A DNA stretch of 64,000 nt from Paenibacillus agri (GTDB lineage: Bacteria; Bacillota; Bacilli; Paenibacillales; Paenibacillaceae). A program made the position numbers and the translations under genes. The notes beneath the pieces are model-generated. The model saw only the letters and a program-made list of their open reading frames with translations. It did not search any database and was not told the origin of the DNA. The stretch lies in contig NZ_JABWCS010000221.1 of NCBI RefSeq assembly GCF_013359945.1, positions 62,001 to 126,000 of the forward strand. The letters run 5' to 3'. Shown here in pieces: positions 43,408 through 51,833 of the stretch. Every line of letters begins with the position of its first letter. Position 1 is the first letter of the stretch.

Positions 43408-43570
43408 GGCAGAACAACCGGACTTCATGGATTGTATCGTATAGCTAATGAAATTATCGAAACAAATGGATGATAGCATCAATAGGATGTACAGGTGGGT
43501 ATTCGGGAAAGAGAAGGGGATATTCACCATATTCTCTGGATAGAAGTAAAAAAAATTAAGAGAGACAGTT

Positions 43571-43614
43571 AAAAAGAGGGTACAGGCATGTTACGTCTGT
43601 ACCCTCTTTTTTCG
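43571..43614. terminator. Bidirectional terminator
   Basis: AGAGGGTACAG pairs with CTGTACCCTCT, with A5 before and T6 after, so it works for both the WG-repeat gene and the minus-strand relic. Confidence 0.9.
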
Positions 43615-43664
43615 TTCAAGCAACGCTATCTCAGTTTAGCAAAATAAGGCTTAACCGAGCTCTA

Positions 43665-44237
43665 TTACAGAGTGGGTTGCCATTTTTCCGGAATATGCAC
43701 AAAGTGATCTTCCTGTTTACGGATATGACCGAAGCCAGGGAAATCAAGGTGCATACCGGAAACAAGGAGTTTTTCCGTAGCGGCGAATTCCAAAATGCGT
43801 TTTCTTGTTTCAACGCCCAGCTCAGGCAAAACATCCATGATAATTTTTTCTTCGGGTCTTAGCAACTGGATAGCTGCATTATGCAGAATGTCCCCCCAGA
43901 TGAGCAGCTTCTCCCCACTCGATTCTATGAGATAAGCGGTATGACCAGGCGTATGGCCTGGTGCTTCAAACAATAGCCTGAATACCGAAAACAGGTTCTT
44001 TGTCAGCGTTAGTAAAAGTGCGGATCTGCCCTTGGTAAGGTGCAAACGCATCTTGTGCCATTTTAAAATTAGCGGATTCGATTTCATCTAATCTTTTCCT
44101 TTATCCTCTACTAACTCGTAGTAAGGCCACAATGGAAGCGTGGAATTGCCATCGGAAACGACGGTAACGGCGACCTCACCGATCTTTTTATGATAAACGG
44201 CAGGCACTTGAGTAAGTGGTTGATTATTGTGGGTCAT
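43665..44237 (-). pseudogene. Metallo-beta-lactamase-fold hydrolase, internal deletion and frameshifts
   Basis: ATG 44237 (with GGAGGG upstream) starts an intact N-terminus THNNQPLTQVPAVYHKKIGEVAVTVVSDGNSTLPLWPYYELV and stops at TAG 44088. Past it, family sequence reappears: QDAFAPYQGQIRTFT--KEPVFGIQAIV in one frame, then EAPGHTPGHTAYLIESSGEKLLIWGDILH and the C-terminus GMHLDFPGFGHI in another. The H-x-H-x-D-H zinc site, about 60-70 residues, is gone. Relatives of this kind are lactonase-like or sulfatase-like hydrolases. At least one frame change besides the deletion confirms decay. Confidence 0.85.
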
Positions 44238-44344
44238 GTTGTTTCCCTCCATTTCACTATTATAAAACGATCACTTGTTGTTAACACGACAGTTGTTTAT
44301 AATTGATAATTGCAGAAGTAACATTTAGGGAGGAGAAGGGTTAG

Positions 44345-44917
44345 ATGCCAAGCACACAAATTAATCATTCTGATCCTCGTGTGATTAGAACACGCCAGCT
44401 CATCGTAGAAGCATTTGACCATTTACTGCACAAACGTGACTTTCATTCCATAACAGTTAGTGATATTTCGAAACAGGCAACGATCAATAGAGCTACTTTT
44501 TATGCACATTTCACTGATAAATACGCGCTCATTGATCGGTTTTTATCAAGTACCTTTATGGATTTTGTATATAGAAGAGTCGATCCCAATGCTGAGTTCT
44601 CAGAAGAGACAATGAAAAATTTAGTTATCTCTTTATGCGAGTATCACGAGGCTTCGAATAAACGTTGTATGAAGAATTATGATACCGTTGCTTCTCTAGT
44701 AGAGAAAAATGTGAAGAATCAATTAGAAGATTTTATTTTACAGTTGATGGTCAAAGATTGTACGGATACGGATCAAGAAACATTGGAAATAGCGGCGAAC
44801 ATGCTGACCTGGTCCATATATGGGACTACGTATCGTTGGAATCTTAAGCGAAAGCCCGTGTTGCCAGAGGATTTTGCTGTGAAAATATTACCTATTTTGA
44901 AGGGCTATATCGAATGA
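44345..44917 (+). CDS. TetR/AcrR-family transcriptional regulator
   Basis: A 190-residue regulator. The N-terminal helix-turn-helix is RQLIVEAFDHLLHKRDFHSITVSDISKQATINRATFYAHFTDKYALIDRF (residues 17-66). The all-helical C-terminal ligand domain has few cysteines (LCEYHEASNKRC). It is divergent from the broken metallo-hydrolase gene 107 bp away and may once have controlled it. The spacer holds a partly symmetric CACTTGTTGTTAACACGACAGTTG region (two CACTTGT/ACAGTTG halves), a possible operator. Confidence 0.87.
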   Translation: MPSTQINHSDPRVIRTRQLIVEAFDHLLHKRDFHSITVSDISKQATINRATFYAHFTDKYALIDRFLSSTFMDFVYRRVDPNAEFSEETMKNLVISLCEYHEASNKRCMKNYDTVASLVEKNVKNQLEDFILQLMVKDCTDTDQETLEIAANMLTWSIYGTTYRWNLKRKPVLPEDFAVKILPILKGYIE

Positions 44918-44950
44918 GAACTGTGAGTACTTTTCCAGGTGATGATGAAC

Positions 44951-44993
44951 AAAAAAAGTGTATCCTTCCGTAATGGAGAGGCTACACTTTTTA
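44951..44993. terminator. Terminator between TetR and the convergent epimerase gene
   Basis: AAAAGTGTA pairs with TACACTTTT around an imperfect stem, with A and T runs at both ends. Confidence 0.7.
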
Positions 44994-45007
44994 TTTGCGT
45001 TTATATG

Positions 45008-46036
45008 TTATCCTTTGTTTTTATCTTGCAACATCTTTTCCATAGCTTGTATGACCGTAGTATTCGGCTCTGTATACTCATACGCATACGCTTCAGGATG
45101 GTTCGTCTTGTACACTACCCGGTTTAACATACGAGGCACCATATCTTGATAGTATGACGTTGCATGACACGGGCCCAATACATCCGCCGCATCAGCTCCA
45201 GGAATGATCCGGGCAACATGACCTAAGACGGCTTCAATCTGCTCATCTGTAAAATTCTTTTTGATCAAATCCAAGAGGGTAGAGTATGTTGATTTAAATG
45301 CAGAGGCGAAATGACGCTTCCCATCCGCAGCGGCCGATTTCATCAACGCAATATTCATTGCTGCTGCGTCGCGCACATCAACCCCATACAGCTGAGAATC
45401 GGCCATAGCTCTATCGCCGTGAAGCATGGCATAAATCATATCATTGTGCCAAGGTACAAAGCTTGGTCCCATAACATGCGTGGGGTGGATCGTAGTCAGG
45501 CTTATGTTTGTTGTATTTTCAGGGGAGTGGATAAACGACCAGGCTGCTTTTTCTTCCATCGTTTTTGAGACCATGTGGAGGTCGAACAAGCCTTCTCTGT
45601 CTTCATTTGTCCAGTCATCTTCTGTAAATATCGTTTTGTCTGCATTTTCGTTGGCGTAAGCAATCGTTGACTCTGCGCTGGTGTGCACGATCTTTTTGAC
45701 AGTGCCTGTATCAACAGCCATTTGTAAGAGCATGCGGATGCCTTTTTCCTTCGTTCGGCCTCTATCTTTAAACGTTCTGTCGTTTGGATTATAGGCACTC
45801 CCCTGATTAAAAACCCACTTGGCCCCATTTAATACTTCATGCCAATTTTCTGTTTCACCCAGGTTGGCTTTGTAAAAGTTCACGTTTGGCAACATCGATT
45901 GAAGCTGCCGAGCTTTTGCTTCATTTCGGTACGTTCCGACAATCTGCGTATAACCCATATCTGTTAACTTCTTGGCAACCCATGCGCCGATGTAACCTGT
46001 TACCCCAATAATGACAATCTTATCGTTTAGTTCCAT
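45008..46036 (-). CDS. NAD(P)-dependent epimerase/reductase (extended SDR)
   Basis: A 342-residue extended short-chain dehydrogenase. The dinucleotide site is GVTGYIGAWVAKKL (residues 10-23); VHTSAESTIAY and the downstream YxxxK-like region resemble dihydroflavonol-4-reductase and methylglyoxal/aldehyde reductases. It would reduce a carbonyl or epimerise a sugar with NAD(P)H. ATG 46036 has GAGGGG 10 bp upstream; the longer frame begins before the leader. The promoter is MerR-type with a 19-bp spacer and an AdhR-like palindrome, linking it to electrophile or aldehyde stress. Confidence 0.85.
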   Translation of the reverse strand: MELNDKIVIIGVTGYIGAWVAKKLTDMGYTQIVGTYRNEAKARQLQSMLPNVNFYKANLGETENWHEVLNGAKWVFNQGSAYNPNDRTFKDRGRTKEKGIRMLLQMAVDTGTVKKIVHTSAESTIAYANENADKTIFTEDDWTNEDREGLFDLHMVSKTMEEKAAWSFIHSPENTTNISLTTIHPTHVMGPSFVPWHNDMIYAMLHGDRAMADSQLYGVDVRDAAAMNIALMKSAAADGKRHFASAFKSTYSTLLDLIKKNFTDEQIEAVLGHVARIIPGADAADVLGPCHATSYYQDMVPRMLNRVVYKTNHPEAYAYEYTEPNTTVIQAMEKMLQDKNKG

Positions 46037-46112
46037 TCTTTCGCATCCCCTCTCAACAAAATTGAATGCCGTTAATATTTCCTGAACATTGTGACTGTAT
46101 TTCTCCAATGTA

Positions 46113-46143
46113 ATGTTAAGGCTTAAAGTCGACTTTAAGTCAA
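46113..46143 (-). promoter_or_regulatory. MerR-type promoter of the epimerase gene
   Basis: On the minus strand TTGACT and TAACAT are 19 bp apart, the wide spacing typical of MerR activation. The spacer is the palindrome CTTAAAG-TCGA-CTTTAAG, matching the CTTAAAG-N4-CTTTAAG site I recall for B. subtilis AdhR. A matching site lies at 46443. Confidence 0.85.
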
Positions 46144-46188
46144 ATTATATTTTTTTATATATAGAAGATGAGCTTTAGATATAAACGT

Positions 46189-46320
46189 AAGACTCGGCGT
46201 CATTCCGGTGAAGTTTGGACTTTCGGTCGCTGTTGTCCCCGGATTTCTTATATATAACCGCCTATAGCGGTTGAAATCCGGTGGCAAAGGCGAACGCATC
46301 CGCTCCTACAGTTCCAATCT
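46189..46320. repeat. Structured repeat element with nested hairpins
   Basis: Starts with a segment also found at 10168. Its centre has CCGGATTTC (46239) pairing with GAAATCCGG (46273), enclosing AACCGC-CTATA-GCGGTT (46256-46272 in part). The flank GGCGAACGCATCCGCTCC looks like the kind of intergenic repeat I recall in Paenibacillus. No open frame is present. Confidence 0.6.
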
Positions 46321-46442
46321 TCCCCTTCATTCCTTCTCTTCTTTTGTTTTTTCTTTTGTTCATCTTATATAGTCAACAAAATATTGAGCAGCAGATAATA
46401 AACCAGAACTTAACCTTAATTTCTGGTTTGCAGAAAATAACA

Positions 46443-46473
46443 TTGACTTAAAGTCCACTTCAAGGGTTATGAT
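46443..46473 (+). promoter_or_regulatory. MerR-type promoter of the DinB-family gene
   Basis: TTGACT (46443-46448) and TATGAT (46468-46473), 19 bp apart, with CTTAAAG-TCCA-CTTCAAG in the spacer, one mismatch from the epimerase operator. The two genes probably share a regulator that lies outside the window. Confidence 0.85.
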
Positions 46474-46528
46474 GGTGCACTGGCAAGAGCCAATAAAGGG
46501 TGTAAGCGAAATATTCAGGAGGTTCAAG

Positions 46529-46993
46529 ATGAGCACGAAAAACGAGATTATTTTAGGGTATGGAGAATGGATCCATTTTGCAGAAAATCTTAATAAGTAT
46601 GAAGAACAGTCATGGTTAACGCCCCTGGGTCCGGATAAGTGGACTGTGAAGGAGGTCGTCGGCCATATTGTACTGTGGGACAAGTATATTCATGACGAGG
46701 TTACTCGCGCCATTTTGCATAATAGTCCATTAGGATTATCCGATGGTGAGGAGATCCAGGAATTCAATCGAAAAGCCGGGGAATGGGCTTTAAGCAAAAC
46801 AAAGGATGAAATTCTTGTTGATTTAATCTCCTCAAGAGAAGCTGTATTGGAAGATCTTCGGGCAATCCCAGAAGAAGCTTTCACCACTGTATACAATGAT
46901 GTAGATGGAAATCCTTTTGTGCTAAAAGATTTTATTGTTGAAATGACTCGTCATGATCATCATCACATGGGACAAGTAGAAAGAGTTTTGTAA
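46529..46993 (+). CDS. DinB/YfiT-fold protein (thiol- or stress-linked)
   Basis: A 154-residue four-helix protein of the DinB-like superfamily, unrelated to polymerase DinB. Metal-binding histidines show as VGHIVLWDKYIHDE (residues 37-50) and TRHDHHHMGQVERV at the end, the usual H...HxxxH triad. Members include bacillithiol transferases and maleylpyruvate isomerases that detoxify electrophiles. ATG 46529 follows AGGAGG. Control by an AdhR-like promoter fits a role in aldehyde or electrophile defence with the divergent reductase. Confidence 0.85.
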   Translation: MSTKNEIILGYGEWIHFAENLNKYEEQSWLTPLGPDKWTVKEVVGHIVLWDKYIHDEVTRAILHNSPLGLSDGEEIQEFNRKAGEWALSKTKDEILVDLISSREAVLEDLRAIPEEAFTTVYNDVDGNPFVLKDFIVEMTRHDHHHMGQVERVL

Positions 46994-47061
46994 AACCGAG
47001 GGGCAAAATATTTTAGATCTCAGAATGAATGTAGCGGTACAAACATTCTCATGGTCAGTGG

Positions 47062-47106
47062 CAAGGTCTTTAAATTACTACTAAGTAATTTGAAGACCTT
47101 GTTTTT
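47062..47106 (+). terminator. Terminator after the DinB-fold gene
   Basis: CAAGGTCTT-AAATTAC pairs with GTAATTT-AAGACCTTG, followed by TTTTT. Confidence 0.93.
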
Positions 47107-47200
47107 ATACATTAAGATGTACATAGTAATACTGTACTGATATAGATTAAGTATCTCAATACGCTATAATAAGTTTAATGTAAGGACAGGAGAGAGAAAC

Positions 47201-47623
47201 ATGGAAGCAGAAAAATGGCCAAGAGTCGGTGTAGGAGCCGTTATAAGAGATGAGAACAATCGCCTCTTACTAGTTTTACGTAAAAAACCGCCTGAAGCCG
47301 GGCATTGGAGTTTACCCGGTGGCAAAGTCGATTATATGGAGACAATAGAAAACGCGGTAATACGTGAAATCCATGAAGAGTTAGGGATCGAAATCGAAAT
47401 TGAACGATTACTGTGCGTGACGAATCACATAATTCCATCGGAAGATGTTCACTATGTAGCTCCAACATTTTTGGCTAATATCGTCTCTGGGGATATACAC
47501 AATCAAGAACCCCACGCGTTAGAGAAAGTTCAGTGGTTTCCTATGCAGGATCTTCCAAATAAGATTACAATGACCACAGATTATGCGCTAAAACAGTTGA
47601 ACAGCGGCATTAATTTGGAATAG
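47201..47623 (+). CDS. NUDIX hydrolase
   Basis: A 140-residue pyrophosphatase. The Nudix box runs from GGKVDYMETIENAVIREIHEELGI (about residues 42-65): G-x5-E-x7-R-E-x2-E-E-x-G-I, complete with all metal-binding glutamates. The preceding KPPEAGHWSLPGG matches the ADP-ribose/nucleotide-cleaning branch. It hydrolyses nucleoside diphosphates linked to some group X; substrate not predictable. ATG 47201 follows AGGAGAG. Single gene with its own AT-rich promoter region. Confidence 0.9.
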   Translation: MEAEKWPRVGVGAVIRDENNRLLLVLRKKPPEAGHWSLPGGKVDYMETIENAVIREIHEELGIEIEIERLLCVTNHIIPSEDVHYVAPTFLANIVSGDIHNQEPHALEKVQWFPMQDLPNKITMTTDYALKQLNSGINLE

Positions 47624-47716
47624 AATAAGAATCGGCATTGCTAATCCCCATAGTCTATCCTTAAGCGGGTCCCGAGAGAGAGAGGCATGACTAGAAAGAG
47701 AGGTTGAACAATACAT

Positions 47717-48280
47717 ATGGAAGCAGATGATCCCAAGCAAATAGTTCTACAGGTTGGCGGTAGCCTCAAAAAACTTCGTAAAGAGAAGCGCTTGAGTCTG
47801 GAGGAGCTATCCGAAATATCCGGGGTGAGTAAGCTGACCCTTGGAAATATAGAACGGGGTGATACCAATCCAACCCTTGGACTGCTATGGAAAATATCCA
47901 AAAGCCTCTCGATTCCGCTCATGTCTTTGTTCTCAACAGAGAATAAATCGCAAATATCCCGAGCTGGAAAAGGCTTAAGGATTACAGGTGAACAGAAAAC
48001 CTGGATTATGGAGCCCATTTTTCAGAACACGAGTAATGAAATTGAGATGTGCCGGGCCTATCTGCAGCCGCATAGCTCCTACTTTCCGGAACCGCATCAC
48101 CAATACTCAACAGAAATTGTCACCGTTATGTCCGGGAGCATTACCATTCACGTAAATGAAGAAGCGCATCACCTAAATCAATATGATTCCATCAGCTTTA
48201 ATGCAGAAGGTAAGCACTCCTATGTTAATCACTCGGATGATGAAGCAGTTCTTCATATTATTTTAAAATACAAGCTGTAG
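47717..48280 (+). CDS. XRE-cupin transcriptional regulator
   Basis: A 187-residue regulator with an N-terminal lambda-repressor-type helix-turn-helix (SLEELSEISGVSKLTLGNIERGDTNPTLGLLWKISKSLSIP, residues 27-67) and a C-terminal cupin sensor (about 105-185, EIVTVMSGSITIHVNEEAHHLNQYDSISFNAEGKHSYVN). This pairing is common for regulators of small-molecule export or import. The next gene is a CynX/NimT transporter, separated by a hairpin and an AT-rich repeat stretch that may be the operator. Confidence 0.88.
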   Translation: MEADDPKQIVLQVGGSLKKLRKEKRLSLEELSEISGVSKLTLGNIERGDTNPTLGLLWKISKSLSIPLMSLFSTENKSQISRAGKGLRITGEQKTWIMEPIFQNTSNEIEMCRAYLQPHSSYFPEPHHQYSTEIVTVMSGSITIHVNEEAHHLNQYDSISFNAEGKHSYVNHSDDEAVLHIILKYKL

Positions 48281-48318
48281 TCTTCAGGGGCTGTGACTTT
48301 CTAATAAGAACCACAATG

Positions 48319-48350
48319 ACCTTCTATCTATTTGAAGATAGAGGGTTTTT
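48319..48350 (+). terminator. Terminator after the XRE-cupin gene
   Basis: ACC-TCTATCT pairs with AGATAGA-GGT across a short loop, followed by TTTTT. Confidence 0.75.
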
Positions 48351-48373
48351 GGTATGCTGAATTTTATTTAAAA

Positions 48374-48413
48374 TATATTATAGTTTACTTTAATTTATTA
48401 TAAGTATATTATA
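48374..48413 (+). promoter_or_regulatory. AT-rich direct repeats before the CynX/NimT gene
   Basis: TATATTATA occurs at 48374 and 48405, 31 bp apart, flanking further TTATTATAA-like words. It is a possible operator for the XRE-cupin regulator and overlaps any promoter of the transporter gene. Confidence 0.35.
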
Positions 48414-48472
48414 ATGTATGTGGTTCTTTAGATTACAGAATCTAGCCAACAATACATTAGGAGGGTTACAGC

Positions 48473-49714
48473 ATGGCTTTATCGAATGAGCTTCATGAAA
48501 GACTGAATAGAGAATCAAGTCTAACTGCCCGGCGCGCAGCGGGGTTGACCTTGATTATAGGAATTATTTTTATCGCAGCGAATCTGCGGACTCCACTGAG
48601 TTCGGTAGGTCCCCTCGTAGGACTTATACGCAGCAGTACACAGATTTCCAATACAATGGCAGGGATGATTACGACATTACCTTTGCTTGCGTTTGCTTTA
48701 TTTTCAACATGGGTTCCCCGGTTAGGTCGTAAATTTGGCGTGGAACGGCTGATTATGGCCGCTGTGATTTGCCTTACATTTGGTATTGTATTAAGGTCTG
48801 TTCCTGGGGTGATCACTTTATATGCGGGAACTATTGTGCTTGGCCTGGCTATTGCTGTGTGCAATGTAATGCTGCCCAGTCTGATCAAACATGAATTTCC
48901 ATCGCGGCTAGGGATGATGACAGGTGTATATTCCATTTCGATGAATTTGATGAGTGCCATCGCTTCCGGAATCAGTATCCCGCTTGCCGTTAATGCAGGA
49001 CTTGGGTGGAGGGGCGCACTTGGGATTTGGGGCGTTCTGAGCTTTATCTCGATTGTCATGTGGTTGCCACAATGGAAACGGAAGGGAAAAGAAAACGGGG
49101 CAAGTACGAATCAAAATAATACGGTGGCTGGTGAACAGACCAGCTTGTGGCGTTCTGGATTGGCCTGGCAAGTGACCTTGTATATGGGTTTGCAATCTAT
49201 GGTGTTCTATGTGGTGATCGCCTGGCTGCCAGAGATTCTGCTGCAGCAGGGCATTGGCTCGGGCCAATCCGGCTGGTTGTTATCGATTCTGCAATTGGCG
49301 ATGCTTCCCTTTACTTTTATTGTACCAGTTATGGCAGGACGAATGTCTAATCAGCGTCCGCTTATTATAATGGCGTTTATTTTTATAATGTCTGGCATTC
49401 TCGGTCTGCTCTATGGAAGCGTGCATTTAATTGCGTTATGGGTCATCTTGGTGGGAATTGGTGCTAGCTTCGCTTTTGGGTTGGCGATGATGTTTTTTGG
49501 ACTGCGTAGTAAGGATGCCCATCAGGCGGCAGAATTGTCTGGTATGGCTCAATCCGTCGGTTATTTGCTGGCAGCAGCCGGTCCGATTCTCTTCGGTTAC
49601 TTGCATGATGTGACACATAGCTGGACTACGCCGCTTCTGATTCTGGTTGCAGCAACCGTGCTACTTCTGATTTTTGGTCTGGGTGCAGCAAGAGACCGGA
49701 AAATTAGTTCCTAG
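48473..49714 (+). CDS. CynX/NimT-family MFS transporter
   Basis: A 413-residue twelve-span transporter. The opening AANLRTPLSSVGPLVGLIRSSTQISNTMAGMITTLPLLAFALFS is the signature of the CynX/NimT branch (cyanate, 2-nitroimidazole and related exporters). MMTGVYSISMNLMSAIASGISIPL and GMAQSVGYLLAAAGPILFGYLHD follow. A polar cytoplasmic loop (KRKGKENGASTNQN) divides the halves. The ATG follows AGGAGG. Regulation probably comes from the XRE-cupin protein next door. The substrate is not known. Confidence 0.9.
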   Translation: MALSNELHERLNRESSLTARRAAGLTLIIGIIFIAANLRTPLSSVGPLVGLIRSSTQISNTMAGMITTLPLLAFALFSTWVPRLGRKFGVERLIMAAVICLTFGIVLRSVPGVITLYAGTIVLGLAIAVCNVMLPSLIKHEFPSRLGMMTGVYSISMNLMSAIASGISIPLAVNAGLGWRGALGIWGVLSFISIVMWLPQWKRKGKENGASTNQNNTVAGEQTSLWRSGLAWQVTLYMGLQSMVFYVVIAWLPEILLQQGIGSGQSGWLLSILQLAMLPFTFIVPVMAGRMSNQRPLIIMAFIFIMSGILGLLYGSVHLIALWVILVGIGASFAFGLAMMFFGLRSKDAHQAAELSGMAQSVGYLLAAAGPILFGYLHDVTHSWTTPLLILVAATVLLLIFGLGAARDRKISS

Positions 49715-49787
49715 AATCCCCTTGACGAATAGACAGCTCATTATTATAATTCAAATAATTTATTGAATATGATAAAGGGGGAGCAAG

Positions 49788-50444
49788 ATGACTCCAGAGC
49801 CGTCGGCAAGAGCGTTTAAGGATGAGTTATATGGACAATTTGCTCGTATTGGGAAATGCCTGTCTAGTGATAAACGCTTGGAACTGCTGCATTTATTATC
49901 TCAGGGTCCCAAATCTGTAGAGAAGCTGGCCAAAGGAACAGAGATGAGCGTAGCGAATGTTTCGCGCCATCTTCAAGTGTTATTAGATGCCAGGCTGGTG
50001 AAATTTAGTAAACAGGGGACGTATGTCATTTATACATTGGAAAATCCTGAGATTTTAGGCTTTTTAAACTCCTTATGGCGTTTATCCGAAAGTCAGCTGG
50101 CAGAAGTTACGCGTATCAAAACGAATTTTATGAACAGCTTTGAGGAAATACAGACACTCTCACTGCATGAGGTATTAAATAAGGTCGAAGACGGGAGTAT
50201 CATTCTTCTCGATGTACGTCCGGCAGAAGAGTTTGAAGCGGGTCATATTCCCGGGGCGATTTCCGTACCGATGGAGGAATTGGATACTTATCTTCAAGGT
50301 CTTTCCAAGGATACCCGGATTGCGGCATACTGCCGGGGACCTTATTGCATTTTTTCAACTCAGGCTGTGGAAAAAATGCAGCAGGAGGGATTTACAGCAT
50401 TTCGTATAGAAGAGGGAGTATATGAATGGGGGCAAACCCAGTAA
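49788..50444 (+). CDS. ArsR-type regulator fused to a rhodanese domain
   Basis: A 218-residue fusion. The N-terminal winged helix (residues 12-95) has the ArsR pattern LSQGPKSVEKLAKGTEMSVANVSRHLQVLLDARLVKF. A rhodanese domain (about 120-215) has DVRPAEEFEAGHIPGAISVPMEEL and the active-site loop AAYCRGPYCIFS, with the catalytic Cys for sulfane-sulfur transfer. Such proteins act as sulfur- or redox-responsive repressors. No metal-binding ArsR cysteine pair is visible. The ATG follows GGGGGAG. The neighbours are the CynX/NimT gene upstream and an amidotransferase downstream. Confidence 0.9.
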   Translation: MTPEPSARAFKDELYGQFARIGKCLSSDKRLELLHLLSQGPKSVEKLAKGTEMSVANVSRHLQVLLDARLVKFSKQGTYVIYTLENPEILGFLNSLWRLSESQLAEVTRIKTNFMNSFEEIQTLSLHEVLNKVEDGSIILLDVRPAEEFEAGHIPGAISVPMEELDTYLQGLSKDTRIAAYCRGPYCIFSTQAVEKMQQEGFTAFRIEEGVYEWGQTQ

Positions 50445-50526
50445 ATTCATGTACCTCTCTTAGTTTGATTTATAGGTGGATGATGTACTAATCTTGCAGA
50501 AGACAAGTGAATGTGGGGTGGGGAAA

Positions 50527-51243
50527 TTGCAAATTCATTGCTTGCAGCATGTCCCGTTCGAATCGCCGGAGCACATTGCCGTTTGGGCCAGGCATAAGGG
50601 GCACCAGCTTAAGACCACGTTAATGTACGAAGAAGATCAGAGCCTGCCTGAGCATGATGAATATGATATGCTTGTTGTTTTGGGTGGCCCCATGGGAGTG
50701 TATGACGAGGAGAATATTCCTTGGCTGGGTCTAGAAAAACAGTACATAAACCAGGCTATCCAAACTGGAAAGCTAGTGCTAGGTATCTGTTTGGGAGCTC
50801 AACTCATTGCTGAGCAAATTGGGGGAGTTGTGGAGAAGAACCCTTGGAGGGAGATTGGATGGTTCCCGGTAGAACTGACCGATGCAGCCCAATACTCGGT
50901 ATTTTTCCAAACGTTCCCGCAGCAGTTTACACCATTTCATTGGCATGGGGATACCTTCCGTTTGCCGGCAGAAGCGAAGACGTTGGCGTTTAGCGCAGGG
51001 TGTGGTAACCAAGCCTTCGAATATAATGGTCATGTCGTTGGCTTGCAATTTCATTTGGAATCTAACGAAGACAGTATCCGTACAATTATAGAGCATAGCG
51101 AGGACGAAATGGAGCAGGGGAAATATGTTCAGACACCAGCGGAAATGCTGGGACAACCCAATCTAGTTGACCAGTCCAATGAGCTGCTGTACACGCTGCT
51201 GGGATTAATGGAAGAGAAGTTCCAATCGGCTGCTGAGCAGTAA
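50527..51243 (+). CDS. Class I glutamine amidotransferase-like protein
   Basis: A 238-residue protein of the GMP-synthase-type amidotransferase family. The catalytic Cys lies in GICLGAQLIAEQIGG (about residue 90), with His and Glu of the triad in VGLQFHLESNED (about residue 180). LVVLGGPMGVYDEENIPWL forms the oxyanion region. Such stand-alone proteins hydrolyse gamma-glutamyl compounds or modify small metabolites. The TTG at 50527 follows GGGGTGGGG and begins family sequence (QIHCLQHVPFESP); GTG 50476 upstream lacks a ribosome site. Confidence 0.85.
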   Translation: MQIHCLQHVPFESPEHIAVWARHKGHQLKTTLMYEEDQSLPEHDEYDMLVVLGGPMGVYDEENIPWLGLEKQYINQAIQTGKLVLGICLGAQLIAEQIGGVVEKNPWREIGWFPVELTDAAQYSVFFQTFPQQFTPFHWHGDTFRLPAEAKTLAFSAGCGNQAFEYNGHVVGLQFHLESNEDSIRTIIEHSEDEMEQGKYVQTPAEMLGQPNLVDQSNELLYTLLGLMEEKFQSAAEQ

Positions 51244-51248
51244 AATAG

Positions 51249-51292
51249 AGGTGGAGCGCAAGGATGATCAATCCCTGTGCTCCACCTTTTTT
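51249..51292. terminator. Terminator between the amidotransferase and the NmrA relic
   Basis: AGGTGGAGC-CA pairs with TG-GCTCCACCT, followed by TTTTTT on the plus side. Confidence 0.85.
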
Positions 51293-51295
51293 GCC

Positions 51296-51833
51296 TTTAG
51301 TCGTCCCGGCCCAAGCCGCAGACAAGATCGGGACCCCCACTATATTTCGGTTTAAAAGCTTGGCGAGCGTAGAAGCGATGTCATTAGGCGAATACGCCGC
51401 GGGTCCTTGCAGTTCAAGGTAGCGGGTGCCTTCCCAAGTCTGCTGAAGGGATCGATAACTGACTTAATTTCTGCTCTAAAATATGCAATGAACCAATAAT
51501 ACTAAGACCTTGAGGATGTTGTGCGCCCACAGAAGATAAAGCAACAAATTTCTGGGGAGCGGCTGCTTCCAGCGCCAACCGAATAGCTTTAACCACTTCT
51601 TTTGTTTCAGGAAAACCCTCTTCCGGATAAAAGTAAGGAGGATTCATCACAAAATCAGCCTCTGCTCCGGTAAAAGCGACTTGCAGAGCTGCCGAATCAC
51701 GGTAGTCCGCAGTAACCACTTCCGCGCCTCGTTCTTTCCATACGCTTGCCTTTTGTTCATCGCGAACAACAACTCTAACACTCTTGCCTTCTGCAAGAAG
51801 CGATGCGTAAAAAAAGACTTGCATTTTATCCAA
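51296..51833 (-). pseudogene. NmrA-type NAD(P)-binding oxidoreductase, truncated and frameshifted
   Basis: From about 51815 the minus strand reads YASLLAEGKSVRVVVRDEQKASVWKERGAEVVTADYRDSAAL, typical of NmrA-like reductases but lacking the first strand and the GATG nucleotide loop. Around 51540 it continues as EAAAPQKFVALSSVGAQHPQGLSIIGSLHILEQKLSQLSIP, then shifts frame to TWEGTRYLELQGPAAYSPNDIASTLAKLLNRNIVGVPILSAAWAG near the end. Segments in between are missing. The remaining 5' edge (MDKMQV) coincides with the tRNA-Leu copy 3 promoter, so the gene head was replaced by the tRNA cassette. Confidence 0.8.
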
